NCBI RefSeq assembly: GCF_026000375.1
Contig: NZ_AP026708.1
Location: 1,552,501-1,616,500, forward strand
Length of the DNA: 64,000 nucleotides
Direction of reading: 5' to 3'
DNA from: Pseudodesulfovibrio portus
GTDB taxonomy: Bacteria > Desulfobacterota > Desulfovibrionia > Desulfovibrionales > Desulfovibrionaceae
Shown: one piece after another, positions 40,859-50,112 of the stretch
Layout of the letters: every line of letters starts with the position of its first letter
Position numbering within the stretch: the first letter of the stretch is position 1
Made by a program: the position numbers and the translations under genes
The notes under the pieces: model-generated
Databases searched by the model: none
What the model was told of the DNA's origin: nothing
The model's input: the letters and a program-made list of their open reading frames with translations, nothing else

Positions 40859-41821
40859 ATGGGCTATAAATATGTATTCGGACCCGTCATGAGCGGTCGG
40901 CTGGGCCGCTCCCTCGGACTCGACCTGCTCGGCGGCCGGATCTGCTCCATGGATTGCGTGTACTGCGAGGTGGGAGCGACCAGGACGCTGACGACGGAGC
41001 GGGGCCCCTACGTCCCGGCGGCCGACATCCTCAAGGAGTTGGCGGCCTGGAAGGCGGAAGGGTTCGAAATGCCCGACATGGTCACCCTGGGAGGGCTGGG
41101 CGAACCCTGTCTCAATTCGGAGATGGCCGAGGTCATCATTGGGGCCAGGAAGCTCTTCCCGGACACGGACATCGCGGTGCTGACCAACGCCACCCTGATG
41201 ACCGACCCGGCGGTACGCCGGGAGCTTTGCCTGGCGGACGTGGTCCTGCCCAGCCTGGATTCATTGGTCACCGATGAATTCCTGGCCGTGAACCGCCCCT
41301 TTGGGGGCGTGACGCCCGAGGCGGTGGCCGAAGGGCTCCTTGAATTCAGGAGAGAATTCAAGGGAAAGATATTTTTGGAAATTTTGCTTGCCGAAGGAAT
41401 CAACGACAGCGACGAGAACCTCGGCAGGTTGAAGGATTTTTGCAAGCGGCTTGCCCCTGATCGGGTGGATGTGGTCACGCTGACCCGTCCCGGAACCGTG
41501 AAGAGGGTCCGCCCCGTGGACGGGGCGGTTCTAAGCCGCTGGCGCATGGCGCTCGAAAGCGGGGAACGCCGCGTTGAAACGCGGACCGCGCACGGCGGGA
41601 AGGCGATACGCACGGACCAGGTCATGGACCACGTCCGGGCGTCCCTGGCCCGCAGGCCGCAGACCGCTTCCCAGCTGGCACAGGCCCTGAACGCGGACCC
41701 GAAACAGGTCCGCTCTGCCGTGGAAGCCCTCCTGAAAGAGGGTGCAATCGTCGCCCGGGATGACCGGGACGAGACTTACTACCACGGAACCGGGCATGTC
41801 CTGGAAGACGGGACCGCCTGA
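40859..41821 (+). CDS. radical SAM protein with C-terminal winged-helix-like region
   Basis: This 320-aa protein carries the radical SAM cluster motif CSMDCVYCEVG (CxxxCxxC, about residues 30-37) and the glycine-rich GGLGEPCLN block. A TIM-barrel-like core follows to about residue 235. The C-terminal part (VMDHVRASLARRPQTASQLAQALNADPKQVRSAVEALLKEGAIVARDD) reads as a DNA-binding-like winged helix. It belongs to the small radical SAM group with an MoaA-like core found in many anaerobes, with unknown reaction. The start at 40859 (MGYKYVFGPVMSGRLGRSLG) is the conserved family start. The longer frame is not. Confidence 0.83.
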   Translation: MGYKYVFGPVMSGRLGRSLGLDLLGGRICSMDCVYCEVGATRTLTTERGPYVPAADILKELAAWKAEGFEMPDMVTLGGLGEPCLNSEMAEVIIGARKLFPDTDIAVLTNATLMTDPAVRRELCLADVVLPSLDSLVTDEFLAVNRPFGGVTPEAVAEGLLEFRREFKGKIFLEILLAEGINDSDENLGRLKDFCKRLAPDRVDVVTLTRPGTVKRVRPVDGAVLSRWRMALESGERRVETRTAHGGKAIRTDQVMDHVRASLARRPQTASQLAQALNADPKQVRSAVEALLKEGAIVARDDRDETYYHGTGHVLEDGTA

Positions 41822-41867
41822 AGCCGCGCCATGATCGTACACACTTTTTTCTCGTCCAGAGGTTTTC

Positions 41868-43337
41868 ATGACCGCAAAAAAGAAACGGCAGAAGATGTTC
41901 ATCTCCGTACTGCCGGGAGAACAGGTAGAGGTCGTCATTGCCGAAGAAGGCAAGGTTAACGAGTACTACGTCGAGATGGTGCACCAGGCCAAGACCAAGG
42001 GCAACATCTACAAGGGCTACATCCACAACATCGACAACGGGCTCCAGGCCGCGTTCATCAACTACGGGGCCGAGCGCAACGGGTTCCTCCAGATCGACGA
42101 GGTCCATCCGGAATACTACATGGGCAGCCCGGCCACCAAGAAGGGCCAGCGCTACCCGCTCATGCAGAAGGTGCTCAAGCCCGGCCAGGAAGTCCTGGTC
42201 CAGGTGGTCAAGGAACCCACCGGCAAGAAGGGCGCGTTCCTGACCTCCTATCTTTCTCTGCCCGGACGCAGCTTCGTCTACACCGTTGGCCGCTCCCAGA
42301 TGGGCGTGTCCCGCAAGATCGAGGACGAGAAGGAGCGCGTCCGCCTCAAGAAGGTGCTCGAAGCCTTCGAGACCACCGAGGGCGTGGGCCTCATCGCCCG
42401 CACCGCCGCCGTGGGCCAGTCCAAGGCGGCCCTCGAGCGCGACTACAAATACCTGAACCGGCTGTGGACCGACATCCGGGCCAACGCCCAGAAGGAAAAG
42501 GCCCCGTCCATCGTCTACAAGGAGCTGGGCCTGGCCGCGCGGGCCGTGCGCGACTACCTGACCGCCGACGTCACCGAGGTCTGGGTGGACGACAAGGAAA
42601 CCTTCGAGCAGATCCGCAAGTTCGTGAAGCTCGCCTTCCCGCGCAAGAACAACTTCGTCCGGCTGCACGAGGACCCCGACCTGTCGCTGCTGGAGCGCTT
42701 CAACCTGGTTCGCCAGGTGGAGGAGATATACTCCCGCGAGGCCACCATGCCCTCCGGCGGCAGGCTGGTCTTCGACGCCACCGAGGCCCTGACCGCCGTG
42801 GACATCAACTCCGGCAAGATCGGCGGGGAACGCAATTTCCAGAAGATGGCGCTCAAGACCAACGTGGAAGCCGCCCGCGAGATCGCCCGCCAGCTCAGGC
42901 TGCGGGACATCGGCGGCCAGGTGGTCATCGACTTCATCGAGATGAAGAACCCCAAGGACTGCCGCGAGGTGGAAAAGGTCATGCGCGCCGAGATGAAGAA
43001 CGACCGCGCCCGCACCGACGTGTCGCGCATCTCCTCCTTCGGCCTCATGGAGCTGGTCCGCCAGCGCCTCGGGTCCTCGGCCATCGCCATCTCCACCGAG
43101 CCCTGCCCCTGCTGCAGGGGCACCGGCATCCGCCGCAACATGGAATGGCAGGCCATGCAGGCCCTGAAGACCATCCACCGCGAAATCCGCAAACCCGGCG
43201 AAGACCGCGTGGAGCACCTGTGCGAAGAAGAGCTGGCCATCTACCTCCTCAACAACAAGCGCGGCATCCTGGCCGACCTGGAAACCCGCTACGGCAAGGA
43301 AATCCACGTGGACATCGACTACGAGTACGAAGACTAG
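41868..43337 (+). CDS. rng: ribonuclease G/E family endoribonuclease
   Basis: This 489-aa enzyme has an N-terminal S1-like RNA-binding domain (NIYKGYIHNIDNGLQAAFINYGAERNGFLQ, about 45-135), an RNase H-like core, and the DNase I-like catalytic region with the metal-binding acids in FDATEALTAVDINSGK and VIDFIEM. The zinc-link CPCCRGTG follows near residue 415, where two protomers share Zn. The length corresponds to RNase G rather than RNase E, since the long disordered C-terminal scaffold is missing. GAGG precedes the ATG. A strong terminator follows at 43360. Confidence 0.95.
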   Translation: MTAKKKRQKMFISVLPGEQVEVVIAEEGKVNEYYVEMVHQAKTKGNIYKGYIHNIDNGLQAAFINYGAERNGFLQIDEVHPEYYMGSPATKKGQRYPLMQKVLKPGQEVLVQVVKEPTGKKGAFLTSYLSLPGRSFVYTVGRSQMGVSRKIEDEKERVRLKKVLEAFETTEGVGLIARTAAVGQSKAALERDYKYLNRLWTDIRANAQKEKAPSIVYKELGLAARAVRDYLTADVTEVWVDDKETFEQIRKFVKLAFPRKNNFVRLHEDPDLSLLERFNLVRQVEEIYSREATMPSGGRLVFDATEALTAVDINSGKIGGERNFQKMALKTNVEAAREIARQLRLRDIGGQVVIDFIEMKNPKDCREVEKVMRAEMKNDRARTDVSRISSFGLMELVRQRLGSSAIAISTEPCPCCRGTGIRRNMEWQAMQALKTIHREIRKPGEDRVEHLCEEELAIYLLNNKRGILADLETRYGKEIHVDIDYEYED

Positions 43338-43359
43338 CTGATTCGCAGAATATCAAATC

Positions 43360-43398
43360 AAAAGCCCCCGCCCGGCACACTCCGGGCCGGGGGCTTTT
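43360..43398. terminator. intrinsic terminator after rng
   Basis: AAAAGCCCCCGCCCGG pairs with CCGGGCCGGGGGCTTTT with one bulged base and a 6-base loop. A and T runs on both sides allow bidirectional action, so it may also stop transcription of the converging histidine kinase gene beyond the repeat at 43500. Confidence 0.85.
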
Positions 43399-43499
43399 CA
43401 CTTCCCAAACATTTTGCCTTTCATCTTCCCTCCCTCTCCACCCCACCTTCCCTAGGAGCGGAAGCGAAGCGACCCCGCTCCCCGCACCAACAGCCTCAA

Positions 43500-43620
43500 G
43501 GCTTTCGAGAGTGGTGCAGATGTGCATTTTCTCGGGCGCAGCCGACCCGCAGTCGTAGCCTGGCTACGGCGAGGACTCGGCAAGACCGAAAAATGTGCAG
43601 ATGCGCCGCTATCGCAAGCC
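43500..43620 (-). repeat. 121-bp palindromic repeat, copy 3
   Basis: Read with the adjoining histidine kinase gene (minus strand), it opens GGCTTGCGATAGCGGCGCAT, has CGTAGCCAGGCTACG near the centre and ends CACCACTCTCGAAAGCC. It begins eight bases after the kinase stop codon. Beyond its far end (43456-43495) stands GGAGCGG...CCGCTCC and a GGGGTCGCTTCGCTTCC block (minus strand) that is also found beyond copy 4 at 59510. Confidence 0.85.
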
Positions 43621-43628
43621 GCGCGCTA

Positions 43629-45557
43629 CTAAACAGCAGGGAGCGTGAAAATAAAAGTCGAGCCCTTCCCAACCTCGGACTCGACCCAGATGCGGCCGCC
43701 GTAGTGCTCGATGATCTCGCGGCAGATGGTCAGGCCCAGGCCGGTGCCCTTGGGCTTGTCGACCATGGTGTTGTCGGCGACGGTCTGGTGGAACTTCTCG
43801 AAAATATCGGACTGGTCCTCGGCGTGGATGCCGGTGCCGGTGTCCACCACCTCCACGCGGAGCTGGCCGAAACGCGGGAAGGCGCGCAGGGTGACGCTGC
43901 CCTGTTCGGTGAACTTGACCGCGTTGTTGAGCAGGTTGATGAGCACCTGCTGCATGCGGTCCGGGTCGGCCTCGATGGTCGGCAGCTCGGGCTCGATCTC
44001 GGTGAGCAGCCTGACGTCCGTCTGGGAGAACATGCCGCTGACCGAATTGGCGGCCACGGAGATGACGTCGTTCATGTTCAGCGGTTCGTCGCGCCAGCCC
44101 ATGCGCCCGGACTCGATCTTGTTCAGGTCGAGCACGTCGTTGATCAGGCGGGTCAGCCGCTCTCCCTCGTGACTGATGATGGCCAGGTTCTCGCGGATGC
44201 GCACGCCCTTGCCGACGAGGTGCTGGTTATCCCCGGCCAGGGGCAGGAAGTTCTTCCCGAACTCCTTGGAAAGCAGCTTGGCAAAACCCAGGATGGAAGT
44301 CAGCGGCGTCCGCAGTTCGTGGGAGACCGAAGACAGGAAGGCGGACTTCATCTCGTCCAGTTCGCGCAGCCGCTGGTTGGCCTCTTCCAGTTCCCGCGCC
44401 TTGTTGACCAGGTCCTCGGTGCGCTCGCGCACGAGCTGCTCCAGGTGGCGGTTGAGGTCGGCCAGGTCCTGCTCCGCCTTCTTGCGGTCGGAAATATCCT
44501 CGAGGATGCCTTCCACGAAAATGAAACGCCCCTCGTCGTCGTAGATGGCGCGCGCGTTCAGGGACCCCCAGATGGTCATGCCGTCCCGGCGATAGTATTC
44601 GGCCTCGAACCGCTTCACCTCGCCCTCGGTGCGCACCTTCTCGTAGAAGCCGAGCATGTGGTCCGGGTTGACCATGATCCGGGAGTTGAGGGAACGCACG
44701 TTGGACAGGAACTCGTCCAGGGAGTCGTAGCCGAAGATGCGGGCCATGGCCGGGTTGGCGCGCCGGAGCACACCGTCGGGCGTAGCCTGGAAAATGCCCT
44801 CGATGGCGTTCTCGAAGATGCCGCGATATTTTTCCTCGGCCTCCTGCAGGGTCTTGTTCATGGCCTGGAGCTTGTTCTCGCGGCCCTCGATCTCGATGGA
44901 CATGCGGCGGAAACGCTTGGCGATCTCAAGCAACTCGGCGTGGTAGACTTCCCCGAAATCGTAGGAGAAATCGCCCTTGGCCACCCGGGCGATACCCGAC
45001 TGCAGGACCATGAGCGGCTTGTTCAGGAAGACGCGCAGGAGCAGGCCGGTGAGGGCCAGGATGACGGATATGGAGACGACGATGATGATGATGGAGACGA
45101 GCATCTGCTCATCCAGCCGCTTCTTTTCCCGGACCAGGGTGAAATCGATCTCGGCCCGGCCGATGGTGCGGCCCTCGAAGACGATGGAGCGGACCTTGCT
45201 GAAATCGGCCTGGGTGCCGGAGAACTTCTCGTGGGCAAAGACGACCTCGTTGCGCGAGCCGTAGATGCGGATGCCCTGGACCATGTCGTCATGGGTGTAG
45301 ACCGAACCGATGAGCCGGGCGTTGTCGTAGTCCAGGTTCCAGATGGGAACGGCCAGGATTTCGGCCACCGAGGTGATGGTGTCCTCGGCCTTTTCCTCGG
45401 AAGTCTCCCATGTCTCCTCGGATTGCTGCCAATAGATGTAACCGCCCATGGCCGTGGCGATGATCATGACGATGGCCACCAGGCTGAAGGTCAAATCCCG
45501 GGAGATGGACCGACTGGTGAAGAACGGGCGGGGGCTCTTGATTTTGGCTTCACTCAT
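43629..45557 (-). CDS. membrane PAS-domain sensor histidine kinase
   Basis: This 642-aa kinase has an N-terminal helix (about 21-41), an extracytoplasmic segment of about 110 residues, a second helix (IIIIVVSISVILALTGLLL) and a HAMP linker. A PAS domain (IFENAIEGIFQATPDGVLRR) follows, then a coiled coil and the HisKA domain with the phospho-acceptor His in VSHELRTPL (about residue 413). The HATPase contains NLLNNAVKFTEQG, VVDTGTGI and GTGLGLTICREI. No receiver domain is attached and no response regulator adjoins. The periplasmic binding protein gene at 45641 lies 83 bases upstream on the same strand and may supply its ligand sensor. I start at 45557 (MSEAKIKS). Confidence 0.93.
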   Translation of the reverse strand: MSEAKIKSPRPFFTSRSISRDLTFSLVAIVMIIATAMGGYIYWQQSEETWETSEEKAEDTITSVAEILAVPIWNLDYDNARLIGSVYTHDDMVQGIRIYGSRNEVVFAHEKFSGTQADFSKVRSIVFEGRTIGRAEIDFTLVREKKRLDEQMLVSIIIIVVSISVILALTGLLLRVFLNKPLMVLQSGIARVAKGDFSYDFGEVYHAELLEIAKRFRRMSIEIEGRENKLQAMNKTLQEAEEKYRGIFENAIEGIFQATPDGVLRRANPAMARIFGYDSLDEFLSNVRSLNSRIMVNPDHMLGFYEKVRTEGEVKRFEAEYYRRDGMTIWGSLNARAIYDDEGRFIFVEGILEDISDRKKAEQDLADLNRHLEQLVRERTEDLVNKARELEEANQRLRELDEMKSAFLSSVSHELRTPLTSILGFAKLLSKEFGKNFLPLAGDNQHLVGKGVRIRENLAIISHEGERLTRLINDVLDLNKIESGRMGWRDEPLNMNDVISVAANSVSGMFSQTDVRLLTEIEPELPTIEADPDRMQQVLINLLNNAVKFTEQGSVTLRAFPRFGQLRVEVVDTGTGIHAEDQSDIFEKFHQTVADNTMVDKPKGTGLGLTICREIIEHYGGRIWVESEVGKGSTFIFTLPAV

Positions 45558-45640
45558 CTGAGGTTCCGGAGGCAAACGGGACGGCCGTGCCGAAGGAGTT
45601 TCCAATCATCATTCAAGACTACACAAAGACGCGCAAACTG

Positions 45641-46366
45641 TCATCTGTATTGTGGATCGTAGCTGAAACAGAGCCTTTCCGCCTTGCCTTCCCGCACCAT
45701 CCGCACCATGGCCGCCCGCAGCCGCCGGGCCACTTCCGGGTCAACCCTCTTCGACAGAAACACGCAGGCCTGGGTGACGTTGAGTACAAGGGGTTCGCCG
45801 AACCGCTCCGGGGGGAGGCCGTTCTCCCGGATAGTGTGCATCAGGCCGAACCGGGGTCCGACCACTGCGTCCACCCGGTTGCCGAGGAGCAGCTTGAGGC
45901 TGTGGAGGTAGTTGGTCGTCTGGTAGATGGTGATGCCGTTCTCCGGCGAGATGCGTTCATCGTACCGAGTACCGCGGACCGAGGCCACGGTTCTGCCCCT
46001 CAACCCCTCGACGGAGCGGTAGTCCGCTCCGCGGCGTCCCAGGGCGATGGTCTCCAAGGAAAGTATCGGCCCCAGATTGTCGGCCACCTTCTCGATGGCC
46101 GAGGTGGGAAGCATGAGGACCATGTCCGCCCTCCCCAGGGCGATCTCCTCGACGGCCCGCAGCACTCGGACCTGCCGATTTTGCGCCGTCAGACCGGCTT
46201 CCTCGGCCAGGGCGTTGCCCAAATCGTAGACCAAGCCCGTCAACTTGCCGTCCTGTTCATAGGAATACGGCGACAAGGCCAGGCTCACGATATGCAGCTC
46301 CGTCCTGCCTGCAATCGCGGCGACAAGAAATAGCGTCAACAAAAAACAAACGGCAAGTCTGAGCAT
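45641..46366 (-). CDS. periplasmic binding protein upstream of the histidine kinase
   Basis: This 241-aa protein has a signal peptide (LAVCFLLTLFLVAAIAG) and a type 3 binding fold with LSPYSYEQDGKLTGLVYDLGNALAEEAG in the first lobe, then VASVRGTRYDERI and VDAVVGPRFGL in the second. It lacks an adjoining ABC transporter. It lies directly upstream of, and in line with, the kinase gene, so the two may form a ligand-sensing pair. The ligand is unknown. The nearest comparison inside the window is the orphan at 38863. Confidence 0.75.
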   Translation of the reverse strand: MLRLAVCFLLTLFLVAAIAGRTELHIVSLALSPYSYEQDGKLTGLVYDLGNALAEEAGLTAQNRQVRVLRAVEEIALGRADMVLMLPTSAIEKVADNLGPILSLETIALGRRGADYRSVEGLRGRTVASVRGTRYDERISPENGITIYQTTNYLHSLKLLLGNRVDAVVGPRFGLMHTIRENGLPPERFGEPLVLNVTQACVFLSKRVDPEVARRLRAAMVRMVREGKAERLCFSYDPQYR

Positions 46367-46506
46367 AGGGTCTTCCGGGATCCACCTTCATGTTTGGGCA
46401 AACCATACAGGACCAAGAGGCATGATGCCATTAGAATGCGCAGTTTGCTCACGCGGAATCACCCTTGCCATGCGCCCCGCCCTCCTTTATCACTCTGCCT
46501 GTGCCC

Positions 46507-47946
46507 ATGAGAAAATCCCTGTGCATCCTCATCCTGGCCGTCTGCCTGTGGCCCGCCCTGCGGACCGGCCCTGCGGCGGCCCATCCCCACGTCTTCGTGG
46601 ACACGTCCCTGACCTTCGTGTTCGACGACACCGGACTTGCGGCCATCCGCCAGAACTGGCTGTTCGACGAGATATTCAGCCGGGCCATCCTGAGCGATAT
46701 AGGGCTGACCCCGGAAGCGCTGTCCACGCCCGAGGGACAGGAGGCCATCCGTGAAGGGGCCTTTGCCTACCTCAAGAACTACGGCTGGTTCACCTTCGTG
46801 GAATCCGGCGGCAAACGGATTCCGGTCACCGAGACCCGCGACTTCCGGGCATCCGTCCGGGACGGTCGCCTGGTTTACGACTTCACCGTTCCCCTCATCC
46901 TGCCCTATGCGGAGTTCAAGGATTTCCGCATGGGCGTGTTCGATCCCGAGTACTACTCGGACATCGTGCTGGTGGACGGCGGCATTGCCTTCGAGATGGG
47001 CGGCATGGCCCAGGTGAGCCACACCATCAGGCCCGGCAAGGACCACACCTACTGGCAGTTCATCGTGCCCAGCATGATCCACGTCGCCGTCTCCGGCACC
47101 CCCGGCGAAGCGCCGCAACCGGTCGCCGCCGAAATGCGGGAAGTGGATTCCCCGGGCCCGGTGGAACGGCTCATGGCCTTTGTCCGCTCAGCCCAGAAGG
47201 AACTCACCCAGCGCCTCAACACCTTCGGCATGGAGCTTGCGGGCAACCCGTTCGGGTCCGCCCTGTGGCTCTTCCTGGGGCTGTCCTTCATCTACGGCGT
47301 GGTCCACGCCGTGGGGCCGGGGCACGGCAAGGCCGTGGTCTGCTCCTATTTCATGGCCAATCCCGGCTCCCTGGCCGCCGGAGCGATCATGGGCAACGCC
47401 ATCACCTTCGTGCACATGGGGTCCGCCGCCGTGGCCGTTGGCGCGGCATACATGCTCTTCTCCTCGGGCATGGGCGGGTTCGCCGAGGCCAGCCGCGCCA
47501 TCCAGCCCGCCAGCTACGGACTGCTCGCGCTCATGGGGCTGTTCCTGGTCTTCAAGTCCGTCCGCGACATCCTCAAGGGCGGCCTGCTCTCGCCCGGTTG
47601 CGACTGCGCGCGCGAGAACGAGCCGGACGACCTCCGGTCCATACTCACGGTCTCCTTTGTCACCGGCCTGATCCCCTGCCCCGGCGCGGCGGTCATCCTG
47701 GCCTTTGCCATCGGTCTGAACATCTTCTGGACCGGCGTGCTGGCCCTCGTCTGCATGGCGCTGGGCATGGGGCTGACCACCACCCTGTTCGCCTGGTTCG
47801 CGGTCACGGCCCGCAACGTCACGCTCCAACTCTCCGGCTCCAACAAGGCCGTGTTCAACCGGATCTACGCCGGTCTCTCCATCTGCGGCGCCTCCGCCAT
47901 CGCCCTGTTCGGCGGGGCGCTCTTCCTCGGCTCCATCAGCGGCTAG
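46507..47946 (+). CDS. DUF1007 - NicO/RcnA metal transporter fusion
   Basis: This 479-aa protein has a signal sequence ending AAAHPHVFVD. The HPHVFVDTSLTFVFD start is the DUF1007 domain (about 25-225), thought to be a periplasmic metal-binding part. It continues into a six-helix NicO/RcnA-type nickel/cobalt permease: GVVHAVGPGHGKAVVCSYFM supplies the HxxGPGHGK motif, and VTGLIPCPGAAVILAFA the second signature. A Cys-containing cytoplasmic loop (SPGCDCARENEPDD) separates the helices. The permease could export or import Ni/Co, both needed for hydrogenase and cobamide. I start at 46507 (MRKSLCILIL). Confidence 0.85.
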   Translation: MRKSLCILILAVCLWPALRTGPAAAHPHVFVDTSLTFVFDDTGLAAIRQNWLFDEIFSRAILSDIGLTPEALSTPEGQEAIREGAFAYLKNYGWFTFVESGGKRIPVTETRDFRASVRDGRLVYDFTVPLILPYAEFKDFRMGVFDPEYYSDIVLVDGGIAFEMGGMAQVSHTIRPGKDHTYWQFIVPSMIHVAVSGTPGEAPQPVAAEMREVDSPGPVERLMAFVRSAQKELTQRLNTFGMELAGNPFGSALWLFLGLSFIYGVVHAVGPGHGKAVVCSYFMANPGSLAAGAIMGNAITFVHMGSAAVAVGAAYMLFSSGMGGFAEASRAIQPASYGLLALMGLFLVFKSVRDILKGGLLSPGCDCARENEPDDLRSILTVSFVTGLIPCPGAAVILAFAIGLNIFWTGVLALVCMALGMGLTTTLFAWFAVTARNVTLQLSGSNKAVFNRIYAGLSICGASAIALFGGALFLGSISG

Positions 47947-48091
47947 GTCCCGCGCCCCGCAAGACACCGCCTCCCGGCATCATGCGCCCCTCCCCGCAGA
48001 GGGCTGCGCCCCGACCCGCCCGGACAGCCCGGCCCCTCCGCTGCCCGGCTCCCCCGGCCGTTGCCCGCACCCTTGAGACTGCAAAAAATCA

Positions 48092-48120
48092 TTGACATCT
48101 TTTTTTGCTATTTGATAAAA
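48092..48120 (+). promoter_or_regulatory. sigma-70-type promoter of the lrp-ald unit
   Basis: TTGACA (48092-48097), a 17-base spacer and ATAAAA (48115-48120) lie 50 bases upstream of the regulator start, in an A/T-rich patch that contrasts with the flanks. Confidence 0.65.
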
Positions 48121-48170
48121 AATTTCCATCAGGTTTTCACATTTGAAAAAACCAGACAGGAAGAACCGCG

Positions 48171-48650
48171 ATGAACACTTTGGACTCACAAGACAAGCGG
48201 CTGGTGGCCGAACTGACCCGCGACGGGCAGTTGTCGCCGGGCAGGATCGGCGAAGCCATGGGCGTGACCGCGCCCACGGTCCGTTCGCGCATGAAGAACC
48301 TGATCGCTGCGGGCGCGCTCAAGGTGGCCGGGCTGGTCAATCCCATGAAGGCCAAGGGGCTGACCGTGGCCCTGGTGGGCGTTTCCCTGGCCAGCCACGA
48401 GCAGTTGGGCGAAAAGCTGGACCAGATCGGCGGGCTGCCGCGCGTCAACTGGTGCGCCGTGGTCACGGGCCGCTACGACATCATCGTGGAGATCGTGTGC
48501 ACGGACGGGACCACCGACCTGTACGACTTCCTGGACAAGGACCTGACCACCGTGGGCGGCATCACCGCCTCGGAATCTTTCGTCGTCATGAAATCCCGGC
48601 GCAAGTGGCTGCTTTTGCCCGACGCCGTGGCCGACCAGTTCATCAAATAG
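48171..48650 (+). CDS. Lrp/AsnC family transcriptional regulator
   Basis: This 159-aa protein has an N-terminal helix-turn-helix ([46 protein letters not shown]) and an RAM/ActD-type ligand domain ([21 protein letters not shown] ... [35 protein letters not shown]). It is 47 bases upstream of alanine dehydrogenase in the same direction, so it probably senses alanine or another amino acid and controls ald. The ligand-binding GRYDIIVE strand is typical. It has its own promoter at 48092. Confidence 0.9.
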   Translation: MNTLDSQDKRLVAELTRDGQLSPGRIGEAMGVTAPTVRSRMKNLIAAGALKVAGLVNPMKAKGLTVALVGVSLASHEQLGEKLDQIGGLPRVNWCAVVTGRYDIIVEIVCTDGTTDLYDFLDKDLTTVGGITASESFVVMKSRRKWLLLPDAVADQFIK

Positions 48651-48697
48651 CCCACCGCTGGAATGCGGCGGAACCCTTTTTACAGGAGAGAGAGAAA

Positions 48698-49810
48698 ATG
48701 ATCATCGGTATCCCGAAGGAAATCAAGACGTTGGAGAACCGCGTTGCCATGACCCCCGGCGCGGTCGAGTCCCTGGTCCGTTTCGGCCATGAAGTTGTCG
48801 TCGAGGCCGGAGCCGGCCTGGGCAGCGGCCTGACCGACGAGGAGTATATCTCCGCCGGTGCCAAGATGGTGTCCGCCGCCGACGCCTGGGGCGCGCAGAT
48901 GGTCATCAAGGTCAAGGAGCCGCTGGAATCCGAGTACAAGTACCTGCGCAAGGGCCTGCTCCTGTTCACCTACCTCCACCTGGCGGCCGCCGAGTCCCTG
49001 ACAGCCGCCCTGCTCGAGTCCGGCACCAACTCCGTGGCCTACGAGACCGTCAAGTCCGCCGACGGCACCCTGCCCCTGCTCACCCCCATGAGCGAGGTCG
49101 CGGGCCGCATGGCCACCCAGGTCGGCGCGCACTACCTGGAAAAGACCCAGGGCGGCCAGGGCATCCTGCTGGGCGGCGTGCCCGGCGTGTCCCCGGCCGA
49201 AGTCCTGGTCCTTGGCGGCGGCGTGGTCGGCACCAACGCGGCCCGCATCGCCATGGGCATGGGTGCCCGCGTGACCATCCTCGACCTTTCCCACCAGCGG
49301 CTGCAGTACCTGGACGACGTATTCCAGGGCCGCATCACCACCATGATGTCCACCGAGCCGAACATCCGCCAGATGATCCAGCAGGCCGACCTGGTCATCG
49401 GCGCGGTCCTGCTGCCCGGCGCCAAGGCCCCCAACCTCATCACCCGCGACATGCTGCCCATGATGAAAAAGGGCTCGGTCATCGTGGACGTGGCCGTTGA
49501 TCAGGGCGGCTGCATCGAGACCACCCACGCCACCACCCACGACAACCCGGTCTACGAGATCGACGGCGTGGTCCACTACGGCGTGGCCAACATGCCCGGC
49601 GCAGTGCCCCGCACCTCCACCTTCGCCCTGGTCAACCAGACCGCGCCCTACGCCCTGCGCCTCGCCGCCAAGGGACTGGACGCCCTCAAGGACGATCCGG
49701 GCCTGGCCCTGGGCCTGAACACCTGGAACGGCAAACTGACCTGCCCGGCCGTGGGCGAGGCCTTCGGCATCGACTCCCTGACCCCCGAGGAAGCGCTGGC
49801 GCAGATGTAG
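48698..49810 (+). CDS. ald: alanine dehydrogenase
   Basis: This 370-aa enzyme interconverts alanine and pyruvate plus ammonia with NAD. Motifs are [24 protein letters not shown] at the N-terminus (Arg in ENRVAMTP), [15 protein letters not shown] with the catalytic Lys, LFTYLHLAA, and the NAD-binding [23 protein letters not shown] distal Asp/His set lies in [20 protein letters not shown]. In sulfate reducers it supports alanine use as carbon and electron source. AGGAGAGAG precedes the ATG. The terminator at 49834 follows. Confidence 0.96.
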   Translation: MIIGIPKEIKTLENRVAMTPGAVESLVRFGHEVVVEAGAGLGSGLTDEEYISAGAKMVSAADAWGAQMVIKVKEPLESEYKYLRKGLLLFTYLHLAAAESLTAALLESGTNSVAYETVKSADGTLPLLTPMSEVAGRMATQVGAHYLEKTQGGQGILLGGVPGVSPAEVLVLGGGVVGTNAARIAMGMGARVTILDLSHQRLQYLDDVFQGRITTMMSTEPNIRQMIQQADLVIGAVLLPGAKAPNLITRDMLPMMKKGSVIVDVAVDQGGCIETTHATTHDNPVYEIDGVVHYGVANMPGAVPRTSTFALVNQTAPYALRLAAKGLDALKDDPGLALGLNTWNGKLTCPAVGEAFGIDSLTPEEALAQM

Positions 49811-49833
49811 AGCCGACTTCCAATCACGCATTC

Positions 49834-49866
49834 AAGGCCCCGGTCGTTTGACCGGGGCCTTTTTTT
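49834..49866 (+). terminator. intrinsic terminator after ald
   Basis: AAGGCCCCGGTC-GTTT-GACCGGGGCCTT is a perfect 12-bp stem followed by six T. From here to 50112 no further gene is visible. The spacer must hold the promoter of the GAF-GAPDH gene, but no clear hexamer pair was found. Confidence 0.92.
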
Positions 49867-50112
49867 GGGTCCGTTTCCCCACTGCGGCGACGCAGCGGCA
49901 ACCAGTTCCGCCTGCTCCCCGAAAGCAATGCATGCCCTCCTCGACACCGTTTGCCCCGGCACAATTATGTCTTTCTCGGCATAATGTGCTTTTGTTTTGA
50001 CGGCTTGTGCTCTAATCTTGTCTGCATCGGCATCAAACAAACGATGGGGCCGCCCGCAGCGGCCTTCCCGGTTCGGGGCCTTCCGTGAAACCGCAAACAA
50101 GGCAGGTTCGAT

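Noticed and set aside
43593-45662. 689-codon open frame on the plus strand
   Set aside because: Antisense shadow of the histidine kinase. It also begins inside the repeat region.
48060-48170. sigma-54 promoter for lrp-ald
   Set aside because: No GG-N10-GC pair. A sigma-70-like TTGACA-N17-ATAAAA fits instead.
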